NCBI GenBank assembly: GCA_964648215.1 | Contig: CAZYMF010000036.1 | Span: 1 to 31,075 of the forward strand | DNA: 31,075 nt | Reading direction: 5' to 3' | Source: CAZYMF01 sp964648215 | GTDB lineage: Bacteria > Desulfobacterota > Binatia > HRBIN30 > JACQVA1 | Part shown: piece after piece, positions 8,226 through 16,334 of the stretch | How the letters are laid out: every line of letters starts with the position of its first letter | Numbering within the stretch: position 1 is the first letter of the stretch | The notes under the pieces: model-generated | Database searches by the model: none | Told to the model about the DNA's origin: nothing | Seen by the model: the letters and a program-made list of their open reading frames with translations, nothing else | Position numbers and translations under genes: made by a program

Positions 8226-9551
8226 ATGATGAAGATAGCGAAGTTTCAACTCTTGTGCGCCGTGTCGGCGGTCGGGCTGCTCGCCGGATGCCAGTCGACC
8301 CACCCGGTCAAGCCGGCGACGGGCACTGCGACGGCGACGGGTTCGGCTGCGGCGGCGTCCCCCCTCACCTACACCCCGGCGCAGGACGGCCTGCCCACGG
8401 GCAAGATCTGGAAGTCGCAGATCGCTTTCGGCGACATCAACGGTGACGGGTTTCCGGACATCGGGGTGGTATCCCGCCTGGCCGACGGCCCCTACATTTT
8501 CACCGGGGACGGCAAGGGCCACTGGACCGACGCCTCCTCCGGGCTGCCGCGGGAGACCTTTTGCGGCGGCGGCATGTCGTTCGGGGACATCAACAAGGAC
8601 GGCAAGATGGACGTCGCCATCGCCGACCATTGCAAGGGGGTGTACGTCTTTCTCGGCGACGGCGCCGGGCACTGGAAGACCGCCTCGGCCGGCCTGCCGA
8701 CCATCGGGTCGGAGGACGTCGCCCTGGGCGACTTCAACAAGGACGGCTGCCTCGACGTCGTGATGGTGGCCGCCGCCGACGAGGGGGTGCGCACCTTCCT
8801 CGGCGACTGCAAGGGCACCTGGCGCGAGAACTCCAACGACGGCCTGCCGAAGACGGAGTGGGGCAACGCGGTGACCGTGGGCGACGTCGACGGCGACGGC
8901 AATCTGGACATCGCGGCGGCCTACTCCGCCGGGCCGCGTGTCTGGCTCGGCGACGGCAAGGGCGGCTTCCGCGACGCCTCCGAAGGGCTGCCGGCGCCCG
9001 AGGTGCACGGTCTGTACATGTTCGGCATCGCCCTGGGCGACGTCAACGGCGACGGCAAGCTCGATCTGGCCGCGACGAGTGCCATTCCCGGGATCGAGGT
9101 CTTCGTCTGGGACAACGGCAAGTGGAAGGCCTCCAGCAAGGGCTTGATGCCGATGAACGCGCTCGGTGTCGCCCTCGGCGACCTCAACAACGACGGCAAG
9201 CTCGACATGGTCGTCGCCGGCAAGACCGACCTCGAGCAGATCGGGGGTGTCTACGGCGTCTTCCCCTTCCTCGGTGACGGTCACGGAAACTGGACCGTGC
9301 TGGAGAACACCGGCTTGCCGACCACGGGTCGCGAACGCACCTGGGGCGCCGGCCTGGCGGACATCGATGGCGACGGCGTGCTCGACATCGGCGTGGCCTT
9401 CGGCGACGTCCTCTCTCCCAAGTACGTGGTCGGCGGCAAGAAGATGGACCTGAACGCGGCCAAGGAGAAGGGCAAGACGGACAAGGAGCGCGGACCCGAG
9501 CGCGGCCGCTTCGGCTCCATCGACGTCTGGCGCGGCCACATCAACAAGTAG
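8226..9551 (+). CDS. FG-GAP/VCBS repeat lipoprotein, probable seven-bladed beta-propeller
   Basis: The product has 441 residues. A lipoprotein signal (hydrophobic stretch and lipobox LLAGC, Cys22) is followed by a Ser/Thr/Ala linker and then seven copies of a G-D-x-(N/D)-x-D-G-x-x-D calcium-loop repeat, starting near residues 68, 119, 168, 218, 270, 317 and 377. Each copy ends in a hydrophobic strand (for example DIAAAYS, DMVVAGK). Spacing near 50 residues and a count of seven fit an integrin-alpha-like propeller. The tail is highly charged (KEKGKTDKERGPERGR). It should sit on a membrane facing the periplasm or surface and bind Ca2+; the ligand is unknown. ATG 8226 and 8229 are both possible; GGGGAGG lies 8 bases upstream of the first. 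It is divergent from the secreted pair. Confidence 0.9.
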   Translation: MMKIAKFQLLCAVSAVGLLAGCQSTHPVKPATGTATATGSAAAASPLTYTPAQDGLPTGKIWKSQIAFGDINGDGFPDIGVVSRLADGPYIFTGDGKGHWTDASSGLPRETFCGGGMSFGDINKDGKMDVAIADHCKGVYVFLGDGAGHWKTASAGLPTIGSEDVALGDFNKDGCLDVVMVAAADEGVRTFLGDCKGTWRENSNDGLPKTEWGNAVTVGDVDGDGNLDIAAAYSAGPRVWLGDGKGGFRDASEGLPAPEVHGLYMFGIALGDVNGDGKLDLAATSAIPGIEVFVWDNGKWKASSKGLMPMNALGVALGDLNNDGKLDMVVAGKTDLEQIGGVYGVFPFLGDGHGNWTVLENTGLPTTGRERTWGAGLADIDGDGVLDIGVAFGDVLSPKYVVGGKKMDLNAAKEKGKTDKERGPERGRFGSIDVWRGHINK

Positions 9552-9585
9552 AAGTAGCGGTCGCTTCTCTACTCTCTCTCGTCGC

Positions 9586-9625
9586 TGCCGAGGCGGCAGG
9601 CGCTCCGGCGTCTGCCGCCTCGGCA
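9586..9625 (+). terminator. Hairpin after the FG-GAP lipoprotein gene
   Basis: TGCCGAGGCGGCAG (9586-9599) pairs perfectly with 9612-9625 over 14 bases with a 12-base loop. Only TTT follows, so it is a plausible but short-tailed intrinsic terminator. Confidence 0.65.
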
Positions 9626-9667
9626 TTTGGGCGCCGGCGCAACGTTGCATAAGGGCGACGTTGTGGG

Positions 9668-11419
9668 ATGATGGCCGGCGTGCGACGACTCCGGGGCTAC
9701 GTTTGGCGTTACCGATGGCGTTACGTGGCCGGCGGGGCGTGCTTGCTGGCCACCGCCTCGCTGGCGATGAGCGTGCCCTATCTCCTGAAACGGGCCATCA
9801 ACGCCATCGAGCAGGGCGAGCCCTTCCGTCAGGTCGTGCTCTGTGCCGCGGCCATCGTCGCCATCGCCCTGGTGCAGGCCGTCGTCCGCACCCTGTCGCG
9901 GTCGCTGATCTTCAACGTCGGGCGCGACATCGAGTACGACCTGCGCAACGATCTGTTCGCCCATCTGCAGAAGCTGTCGCCGTCCTTCTATCGCGTTCAG
10001 CAGACGGGTGACCTGATGTCGCGCCTGGTGAACGACGTTACCGCCGTTCGCATGCTGCTCGGGCCCGCCATCCTCAATCTGGTCAACACCCCCGTGTACT
10101 ACCTGTACGGCGTGTCGATCATGGCATCGATCGACGCGCGCCTGACCCTGGTCGCCTTGCTGCCGTATCCGCTGCTGCTGTGGGCGGTCAAACGTTACAG
10201 CCGCCAGCTCATGGAAGGGACGCTGCGAGTGCAGGAGAACCTCGCCGGGCTGAGCAGCGTGGTGCAAGAGAACCTGAGCGGGATGCACGTGGTCCAGTCG
10301 TACGTCGCCGAACGGGCGGCCATCGCCCACTTCGCCGAGATCAACGACCGTCTGCAAAATCACAGCATCCACCTGGCGCGCGTGCGCGGTCGCATGCTGC
10401 CGATCATGAAGATCGCCTCGAGCCTGGGCACCCTGGTGGTCCTCTGGTACGGCGGACGCCACGTAATGACCGGGCGCCTCAGCTTGGGAGATCTGGTGGC
10501 CTTCATCGGCTACCTCAACCTCCTGGCCTGGCCGACGATGGCCCTGGGGTGGATGCTCTCGGTGCTGCAGCGCGGGCGCGCCGCGCTGCAACGGCTCGAG
10601 CACATCTTCGCCGCGGTGCCCGAGATTCGTGACGCCCCCGCGGCGCAACCGCTGGCCGCGGTCGACGGCCGCATCGAGTTCCGCGACGTCGACTTCGCCT
10701 ACGACGCGCCCGGCAACGGCCACCACGCCCTGGAGGGCGTCAGCTTCACCGTCGAGCCCGGTCAGCAGCTCGCCCTGGTGGGGCGCACCGGCGCCGGCAA
10801 GTCGACCATCGCGCAGCTGCTGCCGCGCCTGGCCGACACCAGCGGCGGCGCCGTCTACCTCGACGGTCGCGATATCCGCACCGTGCCGCTGCAGCAGCTG
10901 CGCCGTTGCATCGGCGTCGTGTCGCAGGATCCTTTCCTGTTCTCGGACTCGGTGCGGGAGAATATCGGCTTCCCCCTCGATCCCGTCGACGACGACACCG
11001 TGCGCTGGGCGGCGCGCATGGCCGGCATCGACGACGAGATCGAGGCCTTCCGCCGCGGCTACGACACCGTGATCGGCGAGCGCGGCATCACCCTCTCCGG
11101 CGGGCAGCGCCAGCGGCTGACCCTGGCCCGCGCGCTGGCCGCCCGGCCGCAGATCCTGATCCTCGACGATGCCCTCTCGAGCGTCGACACGCGCACCGAG
11201 CGGCACATCCTGCAGGCCCTGCGCGAGGTGCGCCGCGACCGCACCAGCATCGTCATCGCCCATCGCATCTCGACGATCCAGGACGCGGATCTCATCGCGG
11301 TGGTCGACGACGGGCGCATCGTCGAGCTCGGCGACCACGCCACGCTGCTCGCGCGCGACGGGCTCTACGCCGACTTGTTTCGCCAACAACGGCTGGAAGA
11401 GGAGCTGTCGGAGCTGTGA
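9668..11419 (+). CDS. ABC exporter half-transporter, degenerate-site subunit (MdlA-like)
   Basis: The product has 583 residues: an N-terminal six-helix exporter membrane domain (about 1-310) and a C-terminal ATPase domain. Walker A is GRTGAGKS (Lys378), the Q-loop is in VVSQDPFLFSDS, the signature is canonical LSGGQ (476-480), Walker B is ILILDD with Asp501 where the catalytic glutamate belongs, and the H-loop is IAHRIS. An Asp at that place is the mark of the degenerate-site partner in heterodimeric exporters such as E. coli MdlA or TM287/288. The next gene overlaps by four bases (GTGA) and encodes the matching partner. The substrate is unknown: lipid, drug or peptide export are all possible. 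ATG 9668 or 9671; no strong Shine-Dalgarno. Confidence 0.93.
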   Translation: MMAGVRRLRGYVWRYRWRYVAGGACLLATASLAMSVPYLLKRAINAIEQGEPFRQVVLCAAAIVAIALVQAVVRTLSRSLIFNVGRDIEYDLRNDLFAHLQKLSPSFYRVQQTGDLMSRLVNDVTAVRMLLGPAILNLVNTPVYYLYGVSIMASIDARLTLVALLPYPLLLWAVKRYSRQLMEGTLRVQENLAGLSSVVQENLSGMHVVQSYVAERAAIAHFAEINDRLQNHSIHLARVRGRMLPIMKIASSLGTLVVLWYGGRHVMTGRLSLGDLVAFIGYLNLLAWPTMALGWMLSVLQRGRAALQRLEHIFAAVPEIRDAPAAQPLAAVDGRIEFRDVDFAYDAPGNGHHALEGVSFTVEPGQQLALVGRTGAGKSTIAQLLPRLADTSGGAVYLDGRDIRTVPLQQLRRCIGVVSQDPFLFSDSVRENIGFPLDPVDDDTVRWAARMAGIDDEIEAFRRGYDTVIGERGITLSGGQRQRLTLARALAARPQILILDDALSSVDTRTERHILQALREVRRDRTSIVIAHRISTIQDADLIAVVDDGRIVELGDHATLLARDGLYADLFRQQRLEEELSEL

Positions 11420-13269
11420 GCACGCGATCCGCCCCCACTGTGCCGGGCTCGCCGGGCGCACTCGATCTGCACCGCGAAGAGGCGCTCGGCAAGGCCTACG
11501 ACGCGCGCTTGATGCGCCGCCTGTGGCGCTACATCCGCCCCTACCGCGGCCTGTTCGTGCTGTCGCTGGTCTGCCTGCCGGTGAACTCCGCCTTCGTTCT
11601 GGTGCAGCCGTACCTGCTCAAGGTCGCCATCGACCGCTACATCAGCGTGAAGAACTTCCAGGGGCTCTCCCTGATGGGCCTGCTCTACGCCGCCTGCATG
11701 GTCGGCGACTTCACCTTCTTCTACCTGCAGTACTATCTCACCATGCTGGTGGCGCAGAAGAGCCTGGCCGATCTGCGGCTCGATCTCTTCTCGCACGTGC
11801 AGACGCTGCCGGCCTCGTTCTTCGACCGCAATCCTGTGGGCCGGACGCTCACGCGCCTGACCACCGACGTCGACGTGATCAGCGAGATGTTCGCCGCCGG
11901 CGCGATGACGATCTTGATGGACGCGGTCACGCTGCTGGGCATCGTCGCCATCATGGCGGCCATCGATTTCCGCCTCGCCCTGATCACCCTGTCGCTGCTG
12001 CCCCTCATGGTCGTGGCCATCAACTTCTTCCGGCTGCGCGCGCGGGAGAACTACCGCGCCGTTCGCGAGCGCATCGCGCGGCTCAACGCCTACCTGCAAG
12101 AGGCGATCTCGGGCATCGCCGTGATCCAGCTCTTCGCGCGCGAGGACAAGACCTTCCGCCACTTCGAGCAGCTCAACGACTCCCATCGGATGGCCAATCA
12201 CTGGTCGAACATCTACGAGGCGGCGCTCTTCTCCATGGTCGAGGCCGTCAGCGCCATCTCGATCGCCCTCATCGTCTGGTACGGCGGTGGCCAGATCGTC
12301 GCCGGCGCGCTCGCCTTCGGCACCCTGGTGGCATTCATCGAGTACGTGCAGAAGTTCTTCGTCCCGATTCGCGACTTCTCGAGCAAGTACGCCGTCATGC
12401 AGTCGGCGATGACCGCCGCCGAGCGCGTCTTCCAGCTCCTCGACACCCCGGCCACCATCGTCAGCCCGGCGCACCCCGAGACGCCGTCGGCGACGCGCGG
12501 CCGCATCGAGTTCGATCACGTTTGGTTCGCCTACAAGGACGAGGACTGGGTGCTGCGCGACGTTTCCTTCGTCATCGAGCCGGGGGAGAAGATCGCCATC
12601 GTCGGCGCCACCGGCGCGGGCAAGACCTCGATCATCAAGCTGCTCAACCGCGGCTACGACGTCAGCCGCGGCCGCGTGCTGGTCGACGGCGTCGACGTGC
12701 GGGAATGGGACCTGCACGCCCTGCGCTCGCGTATCGGCGTGGTGCTGCAGGACGTCTTCCTGTTCTCGGGCACCATCACCGACAACCTCACCCTGGGACG
12801 CCGCGACATCGGCGCTGCCGCGGTGCAGCGCGCCGCCCGCCACGTGAACGCGCACCGCTTCATCGAGCGCCTCCCCCGGGGTTACGAGGCGCCGCTGCGC
12901 GAGCGCGGTAGCAATCTCTCCACCGGCCAGCGCCAGCTCCTCGCCTTCGCCCGCGCCCTGGCCCACGATCCGCCCATCCTCGTGCTCGACGAGGCGACCG
13001 CCAGCGTCGATACCGAAACCGAGCTCCTGATCCAGGCGGCGTTGCAGGCGTTGATGCGGGGGCGCACGTCGGTGGTGATCGCCCACCGTCTGTCGACGAT
13101 CGAGCACAGCGACCGCATCCTGGTCATGCACCACGGCCAGTTGCGCGAGAGCGGCACCCACGCCGAGCTCGTCGCGGCCCGCGGTCTGTACTTCCGTCTG
13201 CAGCAGCTGCAGTACAGCCGAGTACCCGAGCCGCCGGTCATGGAGCTGCGCTCCGGTGTCGCGAAGTAG
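11416..13269 (+). CDS. ABC exporter half-transporter, catalytic-site subunit (MdlB-like)
   Basis: The product has 617 residues, again membrane domain plus ATPase. Walker A is GATGAGKT (Lys403), the Q-loop is VVLQDVFLFSGT, the signature is altered to LSTGQ (501-505), Walker B is intact as LVLDEATASVD (Glu526), and the H-loop is IAHRLS. In a heterodimer the altered signature faces the Walker motifs of the partner, so the two changes fall in the same (degenerate) site while the other site (this Walker B with the partner LSGGQ) stays complete. That matches the known MdlAB/TM287-288 arrangement. The GTG start at 11416 overlaps the upstream stop; the frame open further upstream is a shadow inside the first ABC gene. 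The final 14 bases overlap the aminopeptidase gene. Confidence 0.93.
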   Translation: MSTRSAPTVPGSPGALDLHREEALGKAYDARLMRRLWRYIRPYRGLFVLSLVCLPVNSAFVLVQPYLLKVAIDRYISVKNFQGLSLMGLLYAACMVGDFTFFYLQYYLTMLVAQKSLADLRLDLFSHVQTLPASFFDRNPVGRTLTRLTTDVDVISEMFAAGAMTILMDAVTLLGIVAIMAAIDFRLALITLSLLPLMVVAINFFRLRARENYRAVRERIARLNAYLQEAISGIAVIQLFAREDKTFRHFEQLNDSHRMANHWSNIYEAALFSMVEAVSAISIALIVWYGGGQIVAGALAFGTLVAFIEYVQKFFVPIRDFSSKYAVMQSAMTAAERVFQLLDTPATIVSPAHPETPSATRGRIEFDHVWFAYKDEDWVLRDVSFVIEPGEKIAIVGATGAGKTSIIKLLNRGYDVSRGRVLVDGVDVREWDLHALRSRIGVVLQDVFLFSGTITDNLTLGRRDIGAAAVQRAARHVNAHRFIERLPRGYEAPLRERGSNLSTGQRQLLAFARALAHDPPILVLDEATASVDTETELLIQAALQALMRGRTSVVIAHRLSTIEHSDRILVMHHGQLRESGTHAELVAARGLYFRLQQLQYSRVPEPPVMELRSGVAK

Positions 13270-14365
13270 CGCGCGCCTGCTCCTGGTCGCCGTCGTCGCC
13301 GCCGCGCTGAGCGGCTGCGGCGCGCCGCTGTACGTGCTGCGCTCGGGATACCAGGAAGCCCGTATTCTGTGGCGGCGACAGCCGATCGAAAAGCTGCTGC
13401 AGCAGCCGGATCTCGATCCCGACGTCCGCCGCAAGCTCGCGCTCACGCTCGACGCTCGCGCCTTCGCGCGCGATGCCCTCGGGCTCGACGTCGGCGGAAG
13501 CTTCCGGACCTTTGCGCGTATCGACGCCGATCAGGTGGTCTACGTCGTGGTGGCGGCCCATCGCGATCGCCTCCGGTTGAAGACGTGGTGGTTCCCGATC
13601 GTCGGCGCCGTCCCGTACAAGGGGTTCTTCGACGAGGACCGGGCCGACGAGGCGGCGGCCGAGCTCGAGAGCGACGGCTTCGACACCCTGGTGCAGCCGT
13701 CGGTCGCGTTCAGCACCCTCGGCTGGTTCGACGACCCGCTGCTCTCCAATCTGCTGCGTTACGATCGGGTCAGCCTGGCCAGCGTCATCATTCACGAGCT
13801 GACGCACAACACCCTCTACCTTCCCGGCCAGAGCGCGTTCAACGAGTCGCTGGCCGACTTCGTCGGCTATCGCGGTGCCGCGGCGTTCTTCGCGGCGCGC
13901 CGCGATGCCGAAGGCGCGCGCCGGGCGCAGGCGCTGTGGCACGATGCCCTGGCCTTCTCCGACTTCCTCGGCAAGCTGGTGTCCCGGCTCGAGGACGCCT
14001 ACGCCCGGGGCATCGACCCGGCAACGCGGGAGCGGATGTTCGCCAGCGCACAGGAGGAGTTCCGCGCGCTGCCGTTGCAGACCAACCTCTACCGCGACTT
14101 CGGCCAGGGGCGGTTGAACAACGCCCGCATCCTGCATTACCGGCTCTACAACGACCGCCTGGACCTGTTCCGGCGCCTGCTCGCGCGACAGCACGATGAC
14201 CTGCGCGCCGCGATCGCCGTGGTGCTGCGGGTCACCAACGGTGCGGCCGATCCCTACGCGGCCGTCGCCGCTGCGGCCGGCCCCGCCCCCGGCGCGGAGC
14301 TGGCCGTGCGGCCGCCGCCCGGTTCTCGCGGCCCTGGTTTGAAAGCCCGGCCGCCGGCGGGATAG
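13256..14365 (+). CDS. Predicted zinc aminopeptidase lipoprotein (COG4324-like)
   Basis: The product has 369 residues. A lipoprotein signal (RLLLVAVVAAALSGC, Cys21) is followed by a domain with a metalloprotease site HELTH (His180, Glu181, His184) and a downstream third-ligand candidate Glu197 in FNESLADFVG. The order LLSNLLRYDR, VIIHELTHNTLYLPG, FNESLADFVGYRG is that of the predicted aminopeptidase family COG4324. It should act in the periplasm, anchored to a membrane. The start is GTG 13256, inside the end of the second ABC gene, with GGAG 10 bases before; this overlap suggests co-expression with the exporter. The Pro/Gly/Ala-rich last 40 residues look disordered. Peptidase activity has not to my knowledge been well characterised in this family. 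Confidence 0.85.
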   Translation: MSRSSARLLLVAVVAAALSGCGAPLYVLRSGYQEARILWRRQPIEKLLQQPDLDPDVRRKLALTLDARAFARDALGLDVGGSFRTFARIDADQVVYVVVAAHRDRLRLKTWWFPIVGAVPYKGFFDEDRADEAAAELESDGFDTLVQPSVAFSTLGWFDDPLLSNLLRYDRVSLASVIIHELTHNTLYLPGQSAFNESLADFVGYRGAAAFFAARRDAEGARRAQALWHDALAFSDFLGKLVSRLEDAYARGIDPATRERMFASAQEEFRALPLQTNLYRDFGQGRLNNARILHYRLYNDRLDLFRRLLARQHDDLRAAIAVVLRVTNGAADPYAAVAAAAGPAPGAELAVRPPPGSRGPGLKARPPAG

Positions 14366-14375
14366 ACTCCGCGCC

Positions 14376-15293
14376 ATGGACAAGGTGTTGATCACCGGCG
14401 TCGCCGGCGGCAACGGGCGCCTGGTCGCCGAGCGGCTGCGGGGCGAGTACGAGGTCATCGGCGTCGACAAGAGCCCGTGGGAGGGGCGGCCGCGCGAGGT
14501 GCGCTTCTACCAGCTCGATCAGCGCAAGAAGCGCTTCGAGGACGTCATTCGCCGCGAGCGCCCGCAGGCGATCGTGCACCTGGCCTTCATCCGTCACTTC
14601 GAGGAGGACCCGGCCATCCGGCACGAGGTCAACGTCGCCGGCACCAAGCGTCTCCTCGAGTTCGCCGTCGCCTACAAGGTGAAGAAGCTGGTGATCTTCT
14701 CCAGCTCCTACGTCTACGGAGCGCTGCCCGAGAACCCCTACTACATGGACGAGGGCTATCCCCTCAACGCCAGCCGCACCTATCCCGACGTGCGCGACCT
14801 GGTCGAGGTCGATACGCTCGCCAGCGCCTACCTGTGGCGTTATCCCGAGATCGCCATCTCGATCCTGCGTCCGGTCAGCGTGCTCGGGTACTACGCGCAC
14901 AGCGCCATCAGCCGGTACCTGCGCCTGGAGTACGTGCCCACCATCCTCGGGTTCGATCCCCTGATGCAGTTCATTCACGAGGAGGACGTCGCCGAGGCGA
15001 TCGCTCGCACCATCGAAAAGGGAGTGCGCGGCGTGTACAACGTGGTCGGTCCCGGCGCCGTGCCGCTCAAGGTCGCCATCGCCGCGACCGGGGGAATGGC
15101 CCTGCCGGCGCCCGAGTTCATCACGCGTCCGGCGATCACGGCGCTGTTTCGCTGGGGAATGTATCCGTTCCCGCCGGGGGCCATCGATTTCGCGAAGTAT
15201 CCTTGCACCCTCGACGGCAGCCGCTTCGTCGCGGCCACGGGTTTCAAGCCGCGCTTCTCCCTCGAGGACATCTTCGCCAGCGCGCAAGCCTGA
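14376..15293 (+). CDS. Extended SDR, NAD-dependent epimerase/dehydratase family
   Basis: The product has 305 residues with an N-terminal Rossmann motif (VLITGVAGGNGRLVA, Gly8/Gly11/Gly14), an NAD-ribose acid at GVDKS, the catalytic serine strand IFSSSYVYG, and the C-terminal substrate part seen in sugar-nucleotide epimerases. The expected Tyr-x-x-x-Lys appears as Tyr136-x-x-x-Arg140 (TYPDVRDLVE), so the catalytic lysine is replaced by arginine if this alignment is right. The substrate is unknown: sugar nucleotide, or a steroid/isoprenoid ketone given the lipid-like neighbours. It starts 10 bases after the aminopeptidase stop and is followed 11 bases later by an acyltransferase. Confidence 0.85.
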   Translation: MDKVLITGVAGGNGRLVAERLRGEYEVIGVDKSPWEGRPREVRFYQLDQRKKRFEDVIRRERPQAIVHLAFIRHFEEDPAIRHEVNVAGTKRLLEFAVAYKVKKLVIFSSSYVYGALPENPYYMDEGYPLNASRTYPDVRDLVEVDTLASAYLWRYPEIAISILRPVSVLGYYAHSAISRYLRLEYVPTILGFDPLMQFIHEEDVAEAIARTIEKGVRGVYNVVGPGAVPLKVAIAATGGMALPAPEFITRPAITALFRWGMYPFPPGAIDFAKYPCTLDGSRFVAATGFKPRFSLEDIFASAQA

Positions 15294-15304
15294 GGAGAGA
15301 TGCC

Positions 15305-16279
15305 ATGGCGGTCAAAGTCGACTCCCTGGAAACAAGCCGGCGTACCGCCACCCGCGGCGCCGCCCGGAGGGCGCGGCCGGCGCGGCCGGTCCCGGATGTG
15401 ATCGATCAGATCACCGCTTTCCTGTCGCAGCTCGCCGACGCGATCAATCCCGAGGTCATCTCGCGCCTCGACGACGAGGTGGCCCGCAAGATGCGCGACG
15501 TGCCCATCCGGCTCAACAGCTACGGCTACGACGCGTGGGGGTTCCACCCCGACACCGCCCGGCGCGCCATGGTGCTGATGGCCCTGTTTTATCGCTACTA
15601 CTTTCGTGTCCAGTCCTTCGGGGTGGACAATCTTCCCCCGGGGCGGGTGCTGGTGATCGGCAACCATGCCGGCCAGGTGGCCATCGACGCCGCGATGATC
15701 GGCACGGCCGCTTTTCTCGAGGGCAAGCCGCCGCGCATCCTGCGCGGCATGGGCGAGTACTGGCTGCCGACGGTGCCGTTCATCAGCGAGCTGATGGCGC
15801 GCACCGGCTCGGTGGTGGGGACGCCGAAGAACTGCGTCGACCTGCTCCACAACGAAGAGGCGGTAATCGCCTTCCCCGAAGGCGTGCGCGGCATGAACAA
15901 GCTGTTCAGCCAGCGCTATCAGCTGCAGGAGTTCGGCCTCGGCTTCGTGCGGCTGGCGCTGCAGACCAAGACGCCGATCGTGCCGGTGGCGGTGGTGGGC
16001 TCGGAGGAGCAGGCGCCGGCGATCGCCAACGTCAAGTGGCTCGCCCGCCTCCTGGGCATGCCGGCCTTCCCGGTGACACTCACCTGGCCGTGGCTGGGCC
16101 CCCTCGGGATGATCCCGTTGCCGACCAAGTATCGCATCTACTTCGGCAAGCCGCTGCGTTTGCAGGGCGACCCGCACGACGAGGACAGCGCCATCGAGCG
16201 CCACGTCGACAAGGTGAAGTCGGCGATCCGGGCGATGCTCGACCGCGGCCTGCGCCGGCGCGCCGGGGTGTTCTTCTAG
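15305..16279 (+). CDS. Lysophospholipid/glycerol acyltransferase family protein (MGAT-like subgroup)
   Basis: The product has 324 residues, with a basic N-terminal tail (RRTATRGAARRARPARP) before a PlsC-type domain. Motif I is NHAGQVAID, with His121 and Asp128 six residues apart rather than the four of PlsC; this longer spacing is the form seen in the MGAT/DGAT2-like branch (NH-x-G-...-D). Motif III is FPEGVRG (190-196) and the hydrophobic PIVPVAVVGSEEQAP segment follows. It should transfer an acyl chain from acyl-CoA or acyl-ACP to a glycerol- or alcohol-type acceptor at the inner membrane. ATG 15305 has GAGGAGAG just upstream; the longer open frame is a shadow of the SDR gene. Confidence 0.88.
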   Translation: MAVKVDSLETSRRTATRGAARRARPARPVPDVIDQITAFLSQLADAINPEVISRLDDEVARKMRDVPIRLNSYGYDAWGFHPDTARRAMVLMALFYRYYFRVQSFGVDNLPPGRVLVIGNHAGQVAIDAAMIGTAAFLEGKPPRILRGMGEYWLPTVPFISELMARTGSVVGTPKNCVDLLHNEEAVIAFPEGVRGMNKLFSQRYQLQEFGLGFVRLALQTKTPIVPVAVVGSEEQAPAIANVKWLARLLGMPAFPVTLTWPWLGPLGMIPLPTKYRIYFGKPLRLQGDPHDEDSAIERHVDKVKSAIRAMLDRGLRRRAGVFF

Positions 16280-16334
16280 GGCCGGGGGCTGCCTCCGTGA
16301 GGGCGGCCGCCGGCGCTTGTGAGGCGCGGCCCGT

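Noticed and set aside
8181..9650. 489-residue open frame opposite the FG-GAP lipoprotein
   Set aside because: It is the antisense shadow of a GC-rich, repeat-bearing gene; composition is low-complexity (Val/Ala/Asp/Arg/Gly) and the plus-strand gene has a lipobox, Shine-Dalgarno and seven clear repeats.
11365..13446. 693-residue minus-strand frame over the second ABC gene
   Set aside because: Antisense shadow; biased towards Arg, His, Asp, Gln and Val with no domain pattern, while the plus strand has all ABC motifs.
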